Shown here: positions 42,251 to 50,862 of the stretch, one piece after another
Layout: every line of letters begins with the position of its first letter
Position numbering within the stretch: the stretch's first letter is position 1
Source of the DNA: Massilia sp. Root418
GTDB lineage: Bacteria > Pseudomonadota > Gammaproteobacteria > Burkholderiales > Burkholderiaceae_D
Direction of reading: 5' to 3'
DNA length: 58,109 bases
NCBI RefSeq assembly: GCF_001425265.1
Contig: NZ_LMEC01000001.1
Span: 1,305,354-1,363,462 of the forward strand
Notes under the pieces: generated by a model
What the model saw: the letters and a program-made list of their open reading frames with translations, nothing else
Database searches by the model: none
What the model was told of the DNA's origin: nothing
Program-made: the position numbers and the translations under genes

Positions 42251-43336
42251 ATGTTTTCAGCAGAACAGATCCTCAAGCCGGTGAGCGACGCCCAGCCCGG
42301 CGGCTACGACCTGGCCTTTTCGCCCGAACTGGACGCGATCAGCGAAGCGCGCACCTTCGACGATCCCTCGCTTGACCAGGGCGAATGGGTCACCGACCTG
42401 AAAGAGGCCGACTGGGGCTTTGTGGTGCAGCGTTGCGCCGTGCTGCTCGAAACGCGCAGCAAGGACTTGCGCCTGGCCGTGTGGCTCGCCGAAGCCGGCG
42501 CCAAGAAGCACGGCCTGCGCGGACTGGCGGAAGGCTTCCGCGTGCTGGCCGGCCTGTGCGAACAATACTGGTACAACGGCCTGTTTCCGGAAGCGGACGG
42601 CGACAACGAACAGCGCATCGGCAACCTGAGCTGGATACTGGCGCGCACGCCCGCGCTGCTGCGCGCCATCCCGCTCACAGAGGGACGCGGCAGCGCCTAC
42701 TCCATGGTCGATTTCGAGACCGCGCGCAAGCAGGCCAGCAACGGCGGCCCGCCGCCGGGCGGCCTGAAACTGGCGGACCTGGAGGCGGCGCGCCGCAACA
42801 GTTCCCCGCAATTCCGCGAAGCGCTGGCGGCCGATGCCGCCGCCTGCCAGGAAGCGCTGCGCGCCTTCGAGCAGGCCGCCGACGCCCGCCTGGGCGACGA
42901 CAGCCCCGGTTTTTCCGCCGCGCGCGAAGCGCTGCAAGCCCTGATCCACGTGCTGCCGCCCAGCGCCGCCATCGCAGCAGCCCAAGCCAGCGAAGGAGAC
43001 ACCATGAACGATGCAGGCCAGGCGGGTTACGACGACGGGCTCGCCAACGGCCACGCGCAGAACGGCCAGGCAGCACCCGGCGCGCCAATGCAGCTGGCCC
43101 CGTCCGGCGCGCCCGGCGCCATCCACAGCCGCAGCCAGGCCGTGGCCCAGCTGCGCACCGTGGCCCAGTTCTTCCGCCGCACCGAGCCGCACAGCCCCGT
43201 CTCCTACTTCGCCGACAAGGCCGCCGACGCAGCAGAGCAGGACCTCCACAGCTGGCTGCGCTCCGTCGTCAAGGACCAGGCCTCGATGGACCACATCGAA
43301 GAGCTCCTGGGCGTGAAGGGCCGTCCGCAGGACTGA
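42251..43336 (+). CDS. tssA: T6SS baseplate/sheath assembly protein TssA
   Basis: This 361-residue protein has an ImpA N-terminal domain (about 1-150): CEQYWYNGLFPEADGDNEQR, IGNLSWILARTPALLRAIPL. A helical middle and a C-terminal VasJ/TssA2-like domain follow (AVAQLRTVAQFFRRTEPHSP, YFADKA). TssA primes baseplate and sheath polymerisation. AGGAAG precedes the ATG. It is the last T6SS gene of the plus-strand block; a weak hairpin CGGTT-GCAA-AACCG at 43364-43377 follows. Confidence 0.92.
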   Translation: MFSAEQILKPVSDAQPGGYDLAFSPELDAISEARTFDDPSLDQGEWVTDLKEADWGFVVQRCAVLLETRSKDLRLAVWLAEAGAKKHGLRGLAEGFRVLAGLCEQYWYNGLFPEADGDNEQRIGNLSWILARTPALLRAIPLTEGRGSAYSMVDFETARKQASNGGPPPGGLKLADLEAARRNSSPQFREALAADAAACQEALRAFEQAADARLGDDSPGFSAAREALQALIHVLPPSAAIAAAQASEGDTMNDAGQAGYDDGLANGHAQNGQAAPGAPMQLAPSGAPGAIHSRSQAVAQLRTVAQFFRRTEPHSPVSYFADKAADAAEQDLHSWLRSVVKDQASMDHIEELLGVKGRPQD

Positions 43337-43418
43337 TTTCAGCCCGCCGTCCATGTGCGGTTCCGGTTGCAAAACCGTGCAAGTTGCAGCACACTGAATC
43401 CTTCAATGGAGGTGTGGA

Positions 43419-43787
43419 ATGCCCATGCTACACGGCAGTTGCTTATGCGGCGGCGTGGCTTACCGGGCCGAGGGGCCGGTCAAGCATGCCAGCCATTGCT
43501 ATTGCACCATGTGCCAGAAACAGCATGGCGCGGCGGCGGGGTCGTATGCCAACGTGGCCAGCGCCGGTTTCGCCTTCGAACGCGGCGCCGATCTGGTGAC
43601 GGAATACGCATCGTCCGACCATGGCCGGCGCGGCTTCTGCAGCGTATGCGGCTCCAACCTGTACTGGCGCAGCACGCAGGCGCCCGACCGCATCGCCGTC
43701 ACCCTCGGCACGCTGGAGCCCGAATTCGACGGCCCGGTGGAACGCGAGTGGCACACCGAAACCAAGCCGCGCTGGCTGCCCGCCTGA
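43419..43787 (+). CDS. GFA family (glutathione-dependent formaldehyde-activating-like) protein
   Basis: This 122-residue protein has the zinc-binding cysteines of the GFA family: CLCGG, HCYCTMCQK and GFCSVCGSNLYW. Most family members are of unknown substrate rather than formaldehyde-specific. GGAGG lies 6 bp before the ATG. It is embedded between tssA and clpV with its own leader, suggesting an insertion unrelated to secretion. The next gene begins 11 bp later. Confidence 0.88.
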   Translation: MPMLHGSCLCGGVAYRAEGPVKHASHCYCTMCQKQHGAAAGSYANVASAGFAFERGADLVTEYASSDHGRRGFCSVCGSNLYWRSTQAPDRIAVTLGTLEPEFDGPVEREWHTETKPRWLPA

Positions 43788-43797
43788 GAAGCCCCCC

Positions 43798-44220
43798 ATG
43801 AACCCGACACTGCGTAACATCCTTGCGGCGGTCGCCGGTGTGCTGATCGGCAGCGCCGTCAACGGCACCCTCATCAGCATCGGCGGCGGCGTCATTCCGC
43901 CGCCCGCCGGCACCGATGTGAAAACCATGGAAGGCCTGAAGGCGGCCATGCCCCTGTTCGAGGCCAGGCACTTCCTGTTCCCCTTCCTGGCGCACGCCCT
44001 CGGCACGTTCGCCGGCGCCGCAGCGGCAGCCCTGCTGGCGGCCAGCCGCAAGTTCCATCTGGCGATGCTGACAGGCGTGGTGTTCCTGGCCGGCGGCATT
44101 GGCGCCGTGACGATGCTGCCCGCGCCCATGTGGTTCAACGTGCTGGACCTGGCGGGCGCCTATATTCCGATGGCGTGGCTGGGCTGGAAGCTTGCCACGC
44201 TCAAGGGAAAAGCCGTTTAG
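43798..44220 (+). CDS. Small four-helix membrane protein
   Basis: This 140-residue protein has about four transmembrane helices (LRNILAAVAGVLIGSAVNGT, LAHALGTFAGAAAAALLA, AMLTGVVFLAGGIGAVTMLP, MWFNVLDLAGAYIPMAWLGW). It is not part of any T6SS family. It follows the GFA gene by 10 bp and its stop overlaps the convergent clpV stop by 4 bp. Function unknown. Confidence 0.7.
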   Translation: MNPTLRNILAAVAGVLIGSAVNGTLISIGGGVIPPPAGTDVKTMEGLKAAMPLFEARHFLFPFLAHALGTFAGAAAAALLAASRKFHLAMLTGVVFLAGGIGAVTMLPAPMWFNVLDLAGAYIPMAWLGWKLATLKGKAV

Positions 44221-46883
44221 CGGATGGTGTACTTGAACTTGCCGTCCTTGTTGGCGCCGACCTTGATCTTGGCTATCGCCGCCCCTTCCGCCATCTTGGC
44301 CAGCACGGATTCGGCGATTTCTGGCAGCAAGGTGCCGTTCAAGATGTGATCGACGTTGCGCGCGCCGGAGTCCACTTCGGTGCAGCGCGCCAGCACGGCA
44401 TCCACCAGCGCCTCGTCCCAGCTGAACTCCGCCTTGTGGTTGGCGCCGATGCGCTGGCCGATGCGGCCCAGCTTCAGCTCGATGATCTCGGCCAGCACGT
44501 CGTCCGGAATCGGATAGAACGGGATCACTTTCAAGCGGCCCAGGAAGGCCGGCTTGAACTGCTTGCTCAGCTGCGGACGTATCATCTCCTCCAGCGCATC
44601 GGCTGTCGGCAGTTCCTCCGCCGTCTTGTTCAGGCAAGCCTGCATCAAGGTGGACGAGGCCACGTTCGACGTCAGGATGATGATGGTGTTGCGGAAGTCG
44701 ATCTCGCGGCCTTCGGCGTCGTCCATCACGCCCTTGTCGAACACCTGGAAGAACAGCTCCAGCACGTCCGGGTGCGCCTTCTCCACTTCATCCAGCAGCA
44801 CCACGCTGTAGGGGTTGCGGCGCACCGCCTCGGTCAGCACGCCGCCTTCGCCATAGCCCACGTAGCCCGGCGGCGAGCCTTTCAGGCCCGACACGCTGTG
44901 CGCTTCCTGGTACTCGCTCATGTTGATGGTGACCAGCTTGCGCTCGCCGCCGTACAGCACGTCCGCCAGCGCCAGCGCGGTCTCGGTCTTGCCCACGCCG
45001 GAGGGGCCGACAAACAGGAACACGCCCTTCGGCTTGTTCGGATCGTCCAGGTTGGCGCGCGAGGTGCGCACCCGCTGCGCCACCGCCTCCAGCGCATGCG
45101 GCTGACCCAGCACGCGCTCTTCCAGCATGTCCTTCAGCTTGAGCACGGTCTTGATCTCGTCCTTCACCATTTTGCCGAGCGGGATGCCGGTCCAGCCGGC
45201 CACGATGCCGGCCACCACGTTGCCGTCCACCTGCACCGGCACCATCGGCGTTTCGCCCTGCAGCGCCTTCAGCTCGGCCAGCAGCGCCTGCACGTCCTTG
45301 CCCTGGCTGGCATCGGCCTGGCCGCCTTCGCCACCCGCTTCCAGCACCACGCGCGCCGCCTTGATCTGCTCCGTCAAGTGCTTTTCCTGCTCCCAGCGCG
45401 CCGCCAGTTCGGCATGCTGCTGCGCGGCCGCCGCATTGTCCTCGCGCAGCTGCTTCAGGCGCTCGCCGTGCACCACGCCGCCGCCCGCAGCCTGCTCGCG
45501 CTCCAGCGACGCGATTTCCGCGTTCATGCGCTCCTGCTTGCGCGCCAGGTTCTCCAGCAAGGCCGGCGTGGCGTTCTGGCCCAGCGCCACCTTGGCGCAG
45601 GCGGTATCGAGCACGCTGATGGCCTTGTCCGGCAGCTGGCGGCCCATGATGTAGCGGTGCGACAGGCGCACCGCCTCGGTAATCGCCTCGTCATACACGC
45701 GCACGTTGAAATGCTTCTCCATCAGCGGCGCCATCCCGCGCAGCATGGCGCAGGCCAGCTCCTCGCTCGGCTCCTCCACTTTCACCACCTGGAAGCGGCG
45801 CGCCAGTGCGGCGTCCTTCTCGAAGTACTTCTTGTACTCGCCCCAGGTGGTGGCGGCGATGGTGCGCAGTTCGCCGCGCGCCAGCGCCGGCTTGAGCAGG
45901 TTGGCCGCATCGTTCTGGCCAGCCTGGCCGCCGGCGCCTATCATGGTGTGGGCTTCGTCGATGAACAGGATGATGGCGTGCGGGCTCTTGCGCACTTCGT
46001 CGATCACGTTCTTCAGGCGGTTCTCGAACTCGCCCTTCACGCTGGCGCCGGCTTGCAGCAGGCCCATGTCCAGCGTGTGGATCTGCACGCCCTTCAGCAC
46101 GTCCGGCACGTCGCCTTCGGCAATGCGCAGCGCCAGGCCTTCCACCACGGCGGTCTTGCCCACGCCGGCCTCGCCGGTGAGGATGGGATTGTTCTGGCGG
46201 CGGCGCATCAGGATGTCGATGGCCTGGCGGATCTCGTCGTCGCGCCCGATCACGGGATCGACCTTGCCGTCTGCGGCGCGCTGCGTGAGGTTGGTGGTGT
46301 ACTGGTCCAGCGCGGGCGTCTTGCCCGGCGCACTGGCGGCGATGTCGCCCACCGGATCGCCGCCCTCTTCCACGCCGCCGCCCTGCGAGGCCGGCACGGC
46401 TTCCTGCGAACCGTCCGTGATCTCGTCCAGCTTATGGCGGATCTGTTCCAGTTCGAACTTGGCGAACAGCTTGGAACTGCGCTGCGCCAGCTGCGACAGT
46501 TCGGAGTCGGTCAGCAGCGCCTGCAGCAGGTGGGCGCTGCGGATCTGCACCGCGCGGCCGGACTGGATGTCCAGCGAGGCGATCAGCCACGCGTTTTCCA
46601 TCAGCTTGGGCAGGCGCGCCGAGAACACCGGCGTGCGCGTGTTGCCGTTCTTGAAGCGGCTTAGCTCCGCCTGCAAATCCGCTTCCAGCATGCTCACGCT
46701 GATGCCGCTGCGGCGCGCGATCACCACCAGGTCGCTCTTCGGCTGTTCCAGCAGGGCCAGGAACAAATGCTCGACGTCCACTTCGAACTGGCCCAACGAC
46801 ACGCAGATACCGGCGGCGCGCGTGGCGGCCACGCGGCAGGTATCGTTCAATTTGCCGATCAGCGTTTTCAGGTTGATGCTCAT
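44217..46883 (-). CDS. tssH: T6SS sheath-recycling ATPase TssH (ClpV)
   Basis: This 888-residue AAA+ disaggregase has an N-terminal Clp domain (1-150), AAA1 with Walker A GEAGVGKTA (237-245), a coiled middle domain, and AAA2 with GPSGVGKTETALA. It pulls contracted TssBC sheath apart for reuse. The stop is shared in an overlap with the convergent membrane gene. It starts 16 bp after the tssG stop, continuing the long minus-strand operon. Confidence 0.95.
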   Translation of the reverse strand: MSINLKTLIGKLNDTCRVAATRAAGICVSLGQFEVDVEHLFLALLEQPKSDLVVIARRSGISVSMLEADLQAELSRFKNGNTRTPVFSARLPKLMENAWLIASLDIQSGRAVQIRSAHLLQALLTDSELSQLAQRSSKLFAKFELEQIRHKLDEITDGSQEAVPASQGGGVEEGGDPVGDIAASAPGKTPALDQYTTNLTQRAADGKVDPVIGRDDEIRQAIDILMRRRQNNPILTGEAGVGKTAVVEGLALRIAEGDVPDVLKGVQIHTLDMGLLQAGASVKGEFENRLKNVIDEVRKSPHAIILFIDEAHTMIGAGGQAGQNDAANLLKPALARGELRTIAATTWGEYKKYFEKDAALARRFQVVKVEEPSEELACAMLRGMAPLMEKHFNVRVYDEAITEAVRLSHRYIMGRQLPDKAISVLDTACAKVALGQNATPALLENLARKQERMNAEIASLEREQAAGGGVVHGERLKQLREDNAAAAQQHAELAARWEQEKHLTEQIKAARVVLEAGGEGGQADASQGKDVQALLAELKALQGETPMVPVQVDGNVVAGIVAGWTGIPLGKMVKDEIKTVLKLKDMLEERVLGQPHALEAVAQRVRTSRANLDDPNKPKGVFLFVGPSGVGKTETALALADVLYGGERKLVTINMSEYQEAHSVSGLKGSPPGYVGYGEGGVLTEAVRRNPYSVVLLDEVEKAHPDVLELFFQVFDKGVMDDAEGREIDFRNTIIILTSNVASSTLMQACLNKTAEELPTADALEEMIRPQLSKQFKPAFLGRLKVIPFYPIPDDVLAEIIELKLGRIGQRIGANHKAEFSWDEALVDAVLARCTEVDSGARNVDHILNGTLLPEIAESVLAKMAEGAAIAKIKVGANKDGKFKYTIR

Positions 46884-46899
46884 GGTGCCCTACTCCTTT

Positions 46900-47982
46900 T
46901 TATAATGTGTGTATTTCATACCGCACGTCGCTGCGGTCCTGCGCCTGGCCGCCGGTCAGCACGAAGCTGTCCCAGCCCAGGCGCCCGCCGCTGCGCTCGT
47001 CACTCAGGCTGGTGCCCTGCACGTCCGCCGCGCGCAGCACCAGCTGCACTTCGTACTCCAGGGTCAGGCCGGTAAACATGGCCAGCATGCTGGCCAGCGC
47101 CCTGGCCGCCTTCCCGCCCGGCAGGAAGGATTCGAAACTGGCGCGGTCCAGCGGCCCGATCACCAGGCGCATGCGCAGGTCGCGCTGCCACACGCGCGCC
47201 CCGGCCATGGCGCCGCCGCCCAGTACCGCGTTGCTGCCGCCCAGCGTGCTTTGCTGGGTGGGCGGCACGTCGTACCAGCAGCCGATGAACTGGGTGATGC
47301 GCACTTGCTGGTTGAAGTATTCCGACAGCACGCGCGCCACCTGCGAAGCCGACGCCGGCTTTTGCCGTATCGCGCTGGCGAAATAACCCAGCGACTCGTC
47401 CAGCACCCCGTCGCCGTGGTCCGACATGCGGCGCCGCAAGGAAGCGTTGCCCAGTCCCGCCAGCGACAGCAGCAAAGGCAGGAAGCCGTCCTTGCCGCTG
47501 CCCTGGTACTTCAGCTCCAGCCGGTATTTGCGCCAGGCCTCGTAGAACAGGGCCAGCGCCCGGCTGGAGAAGGTGTCCAGGAAGGCGCGCGGGCCATCGT
47601 CGCGCTGGTACAGCGCGTGCGCGGCGATGCGTTCCGTATAGTGCGCCGGCAGCGTGCCGCTGCTGCCGAGGAAGCCCATGAAGGTGGGCGTCATGCGCAC
47701 GTATTTCAGCTCGGACGCCTGCAGCGCCTCGCCCAGCCCGCGCGCGTCGCGCGGCATCTCGCGCGGCTCGGGGTGCAGCGATTCCAGCTCGCTGGCCGGG
47801 AAGGACAGCGAGGTGGAATTCTGGAAGCGCAGGAAGTTCGCCACCGCGCCCTCCTGCGGCACGCCGCGCTTCTTGAGCCACAGCTCCAGCATGCGCACCG
47901 CCTGGAAGTACTCGAAACGGTAAGGCTCGGCGAACAGGCGCTCGATTACAGCAGGCTCAAATCGCCGCTTCGTGGCAAGCAT
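46900..47982 (-). CDS. tssG: T6SS baseplate protein TssG
   Basis: This 360-residue protein has the family start IERLFAEPYRFEYFQAVRML and conserved stretches VANFLRFQNSTSLSFPASEL, LPAHYTERI, FLDTFSSRALALFYEAWRKY. TssG joins TssE, TssF and TssK in the baseplate wedge. The ATG at 47982 overlaps the tssF 3' end by 37 bp, so translation is coupled. Confidence 0.93.
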   Translation of the reverse strand: MLATKRRFEPAVIERLFAEPYRFEYFQAVRMLELWLKKRGVPQEGAVANFLRFQNSTSLSFPASELESLHPEPREMPRDARGLGEALQASELKYVRMTPTFMGFLGSSGTLPAHYTERIAAHALYQRDDGPRAFLDTFSSRALALFYEAWRKYRLELKYQGSGKDGFLPLLLSLAGLGNASLRRRMSDHGDGVLDESLGYFASAIRQKPASASQVARVLSEYFNQQVRITQFIGCWYDVPPTQQSTLGGSNAVLGGGAMAGARVWQRDLRMRLVIGPLDRASFESFLPGGKAARALASMLAMFTGLTLEYEVQLVLRAADVQGTSLSDERSGGRLGWDSFVLTGGQAQDRSDVRYEIHTL

Positions 47983-49790
47983 CGCAGCAGTTCCTCTCCG
48001 GTTTTATGGGACAGCACGACCAGCTGCGTGAAGCTGTTGGCGTGCACATAGAGGCCGAGGAAGCGCTCTATCACGTGGGCGAAGGCGTGGATGCCGCTGC
48101 CGACGAAGGCTTCCTCGTCGATGGTCAGCCGCACTTCCACCCCGCGCACCAGGCAGGCAAAGGGGTTCCCCGGCAGCCATGTGTTGGCCGCCTTGTGGGC
48201 GATACCGAGCACGCCGCCGATCTGGCGCTGCGTGGCCGGGGAACGCGGCAAGTCGTACAAGGTGAGCATTTCGCGGAAAGCATCCAGCCCGTCCTCGTCC
48301 AGCGACAGGTGGTTCAGCGACAGGTGCGAGATCAGGCGCCAGTGCGCGCCGCGCCCCCGCTCGAAGCGCTGCGAGGCGGTCGGCTTGCGCAGCAGGCTAA
48401 TGGAGCGCACGCTGGAGCCGCCTTCCATGAACAGGTCGCCCCCGCGCATGCCGTAGGACAGCATGGACGGCAGGTCGCGGTTGGTGCAGCTCAGCTCCAG
48501 GCTGAGGGTGTCCGTTTCCACCTCGGCCGGATCGAAGTCGATGTCGACGATGGTGATCTCGGTTTCGAAGCCCGGACTCTTCTCGGCGACGGTCTCGTTG
48601 CGGCGCGCGACCCAGTAATGGCCGCTCTTCTCCGGCGCCTGGCCGTGCTTGAGCGAATAGAACGGGCGGAAGGTGGTGATGGATTCGCCCTGCGGCGTCT
48701 GCCGCACCAGGCGCACCGAGTCGATGGCCTGCACCTCGTAGGCGAAGGCGCGGCGCGCGTCGGCCAGCACCGGATAGCTGGCGGTGGTGTGGGTCAGGCG
48801 GATCGGTTCGCCGCGCTGGCGGAACAAGTTCACCACCGGCGTGCAGCCCAGCAGCACGTTGTTCGGGTTCAGCGTGCCGAGCATGCGCGCCACGTTCGAA
48901 TCGGTGCGCAGGCCGGACAGCGCCAGGTGCAGCGTGACGCTGCGCGCGCCGGACGGCAGTGCCGCCGCCAGCCTGGCCATATCGATGTCGAAGAAGTTGA
49001 ACTTCTCCGGGAAGCAGAAGTATTCGGTCAGCAGGCGGTAGGCCGCGTGCGAGCGGGCCGAGAAGTCGATCAGCGATTCATCTTCCTCGAAGCCGGCGGG
49101 GGTGAGCGGCGACGCCTGCAGCTGCACCCAGCGGCCATTGCCGTCCGCTTCAGCATAGGCCGCCACGGTGCGCATGAACAGCGCGTCGCGCAGGGCCGCG
49201 CAGAAGGACGGCTCGCCGTCGATGAAGAAGCGCAGCTTGCCCAGTCCCAGCTGCAGCGGGCCGGCCTGCTCGGACGTGGCCGCCAGCGTGATGCTGATGC
49301 TGGAGGTGGCGCCGGCCGGCGCGCGCAGCGCTTCCGGCAGCGAAATAATGGCGTCGAACGAGGCCTGCGTGAGCGCCAGCGGCGCCACCGTCACCGGGTA
49401 GGCGGTGCGGAAGGTGCAGGCCGCGCCGCGCACCGGGCGCGAGGTGAGCTGCGTGCCGCGCGGGATGTCGCTGGCGGCGGTGAGCTGCGCGGCGGCGCCG
49501 CTGTAGTCCATGCGGGCGATGGAACAGGAAGGAAATGGCCGCAGGTAGTGCGGGTACATCACCTCGAACATCGCTTCGGTGAATTCAGGGTAGTCGTCGT
49601 CCAGGCGCTTGGCCACGCGCGAGTTGAGCAGCGCGAACGATTCGATCATGCGTTCGATGTGCGGGTCTTCGCAGACCTCGCCGCCGACCAGGAGCCGGCC
49701 GGCGATTTTCGGGTAGCGCTCGGCGAATTCGCGCGAATAGCGGCGCAGGAAGCCGAGCTCCCGTTCGTAATAAGGTAACAGCTGTTCCAA
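47946..49790 (-). CDS. tssF: T6SS baseplate protein TssF
   Basis: This 614-residue protein begins LEQLLPYYERELGFLRRYSR, where family members usually start MEDLLPYYEREL. The start is TTG at 49788-49790 with AGGAG 6 bp upstream, 1 bp after the tssE stop. The longer open frame upstream lies in tssE and has no Shine-Dalgarno. IAGRLLVGGEVCEDPHIERM and FTEAMFEVMYPHYLRPFPSC confirm the family. TssF is the wedge scaffold of the baseplate. Confidence 0.93.
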   Translation of the reverse strand: MEQLLPYYERELGFLRRYSREFAERYPKIAGRLLVGGEVCEDPHIERMIESFALLNSRVAKRLDDDYPEFTEAMFEVMYPHYLRPFPSCSIARMDYSGAAAQLTAASDIPRGTQLTSRPVRGAACTFRTAYPVTVAPLALTQASFDAIISLPEALRAPAGATSSISITLAATSEQAGPLQLGLGKLRFFIDGEPSFCAALRDALFMRTVAAYAEADGNGRWVQLQASPLTPAGFEEDESLIDFSARSHAAYRLLTEYFCFPEKFNFFDIDMARLAAALPSGARSVTLHLALSGLRTDSNVARMLGTLNPNNVLLGCTPVVNLFRQRGEPIRLTHTTASYPVLADARRAFAYEVQAIDSVRLVRQTPQGESITTFRPFYSLKHGQAPEKSGHYWVARRNETVAEKSPGFETEITIVDIDFDPAEVETDTLSLELSCTNRDLPSMLSYGMRGGDLFMEGGSSVRSISLLRKPTASQRFERGRGAHWRLISHLSLNHLSLDEDGLDAFREMLTLYDLPRSPATQRQIGGVLGIAHKAANTWLPGNPFACLVRGVEVRLTIDEEAFVGSGIHAFAHVIERFLGLYVHANSFTQLVVLSHKTGEELLRCLPRSGDLSLL

Positions 49791-49791
49791 G

Positions 49792-50295
49792 TCAGGCTCC
49801 TGGCTGCGCCGTGCGGCGTGCCTTGCTGATGGTGTAATGCAGGCTCGATGGTTGCAGCACTGCGTCGAAATTGACGGGTTCCTGGGTGGCGCTGGCAACC
49901 AGCAGCGCGGTGATGTTGAAGCCGAGGCGGTTGATGGCGCCCTCCCGCACTTCCAGCGAGGCCTGCACGTTGCGCAGGCGCGGCTCGTGGCGCAGGATGG
50001 CGCGTTCCAGCGCGCGGCAGATGTAGGCCCGGTCGTCCGTACTCGACAGCGACAGGCCGGCGAAGTCGCTCAGGCCGTAACTGGCGATGGAGCGGCCGCA
50101 TTCGGGGAAGCGTTTCAGCAGGTCTTCGCGCACCACGGCGCGGGTGTTGAGCAGCGCTTCCAGGTCGCGTGCCACGGCATCCTTCATCTCCTCGATGGAC
50201 AGGCGCGCAACGGTGCCCGAGCTGCCTCCGGCACCGTGCGTCGGCTCGTCAAGGAGCCGGTCGAACAACCCTGGCGTGTAACCCTTTACTGGCAT
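49792..50295 (-). CDS. tssE: T6SS baseplate protein TssE (gp25-like)
   Basis: This 167-residue protein has the gpW/gp25 lysozyme-like fold. It shows MPVKGYTPGLFDRLLDEP at the start, then VARDLEALLNTRAVVREDLL, YGLSDFAGLSLSSTDDRAYI, and CRALERAILRHEPRL. It caps the sheath at the baseplate. It lies between hcp (40 bp) and tssF (1 bp) on the same strand. Confidence 0.92.
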   Translation of the reverse strand: MPVKGYTPGLFDRLLDEPTHGAGGSSGTVARLSIEEMKDAVARDLEALLNTRAVVREDLLKRFPECGRSIASYGLSDFAGLSLSSTDDRAYICRALERAILRHEPRLRNVQASLEVREGAINRLGFNITALLVASATQEPVNFDAVLQPSSLHYTISKARRTAQPGA

Positions 50296-50335
50296 GACGG
50301 TTCCTGGCTAAGTTGTCCGACCATACTGCACATGC

Positions 50336-50827
50336 TTAGGCCGTCTTATTGGCCGACAGATCCCAGCCGCCCGAGGTGTTGCCACCGGAGCCGCCGCCCA
50401 CTTTTTGCTGGGTGTACTTCCACTTCACTTTCGAGTACTTGATCGACACGTCTTCGCTCAAGATGTTGCCTTCGGCGATGGCTGGCGCCACGGAGCCGAT
50501 CAGCACATTTTCCAGTTCGATTTCGAAGTACTTGATGCGCTCGCCCTGGCCGTCGGCGCGCAGGAACTCCAGCTTCGCCTTTGGAATGGTTTTGCCGGAA
50601 GAGCAGGTCTGCAGCAGGATAGGCGTGGCCAGGTCGGCCAGCTTGTGCACGACGATGTCCTTGTGTTCGGTGCGCTCGGCGGTGTGGCCGCCGCCGGTCG
50701 ACGCGGTGGCCGACTTAGGCTGCAGCACCTCGAACTGGACGGACTTGACTTCGATCCAGTCTTTGTGGGCGTTGTCGGTGGACTCGCCTTTGATACCGTC
50801 GATTTGCAGGTAGACGTCGATTGCCAT
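50336..50827 (-). CDS. tssD: T6SS tube protein Hcp (TssD)
   Basis: This 163-residue protein matches Hcp in length. It begins MAIDVYLQIDGIKGESTDNA, then HKDWIEVKSVQF, LLQTCSSGKTIPKAKLEFLR and EIELENVLIGSVAP. Hexamer rings of Hcp stack to form the tube. AAGGAA before the ATG is a good Shine-Dalgarno, as expected for a highly expressed gene. It is flanked by tssC (35 bp) and tssE. Confidence 0.95.
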   Translation of the reverse strand: MAIDVYLQIDGIKGESTDNAHKDWIEVKSVQFEVLQPKSATASTGGGHTAERTEHKDIVVHKLADLATPILLQTCSSGKTIPKAKLEFLRADGQGERIKYFEIELENVLIGSVAPAIAEGNILSEDVSIKYSKVKWKYTQQKVGGGSGGNTSGGWDLSANKTA

Positions 50828-50862
50828 GGTATTCCTTTCAGTTGGTGATGGACTTTAAAAAA

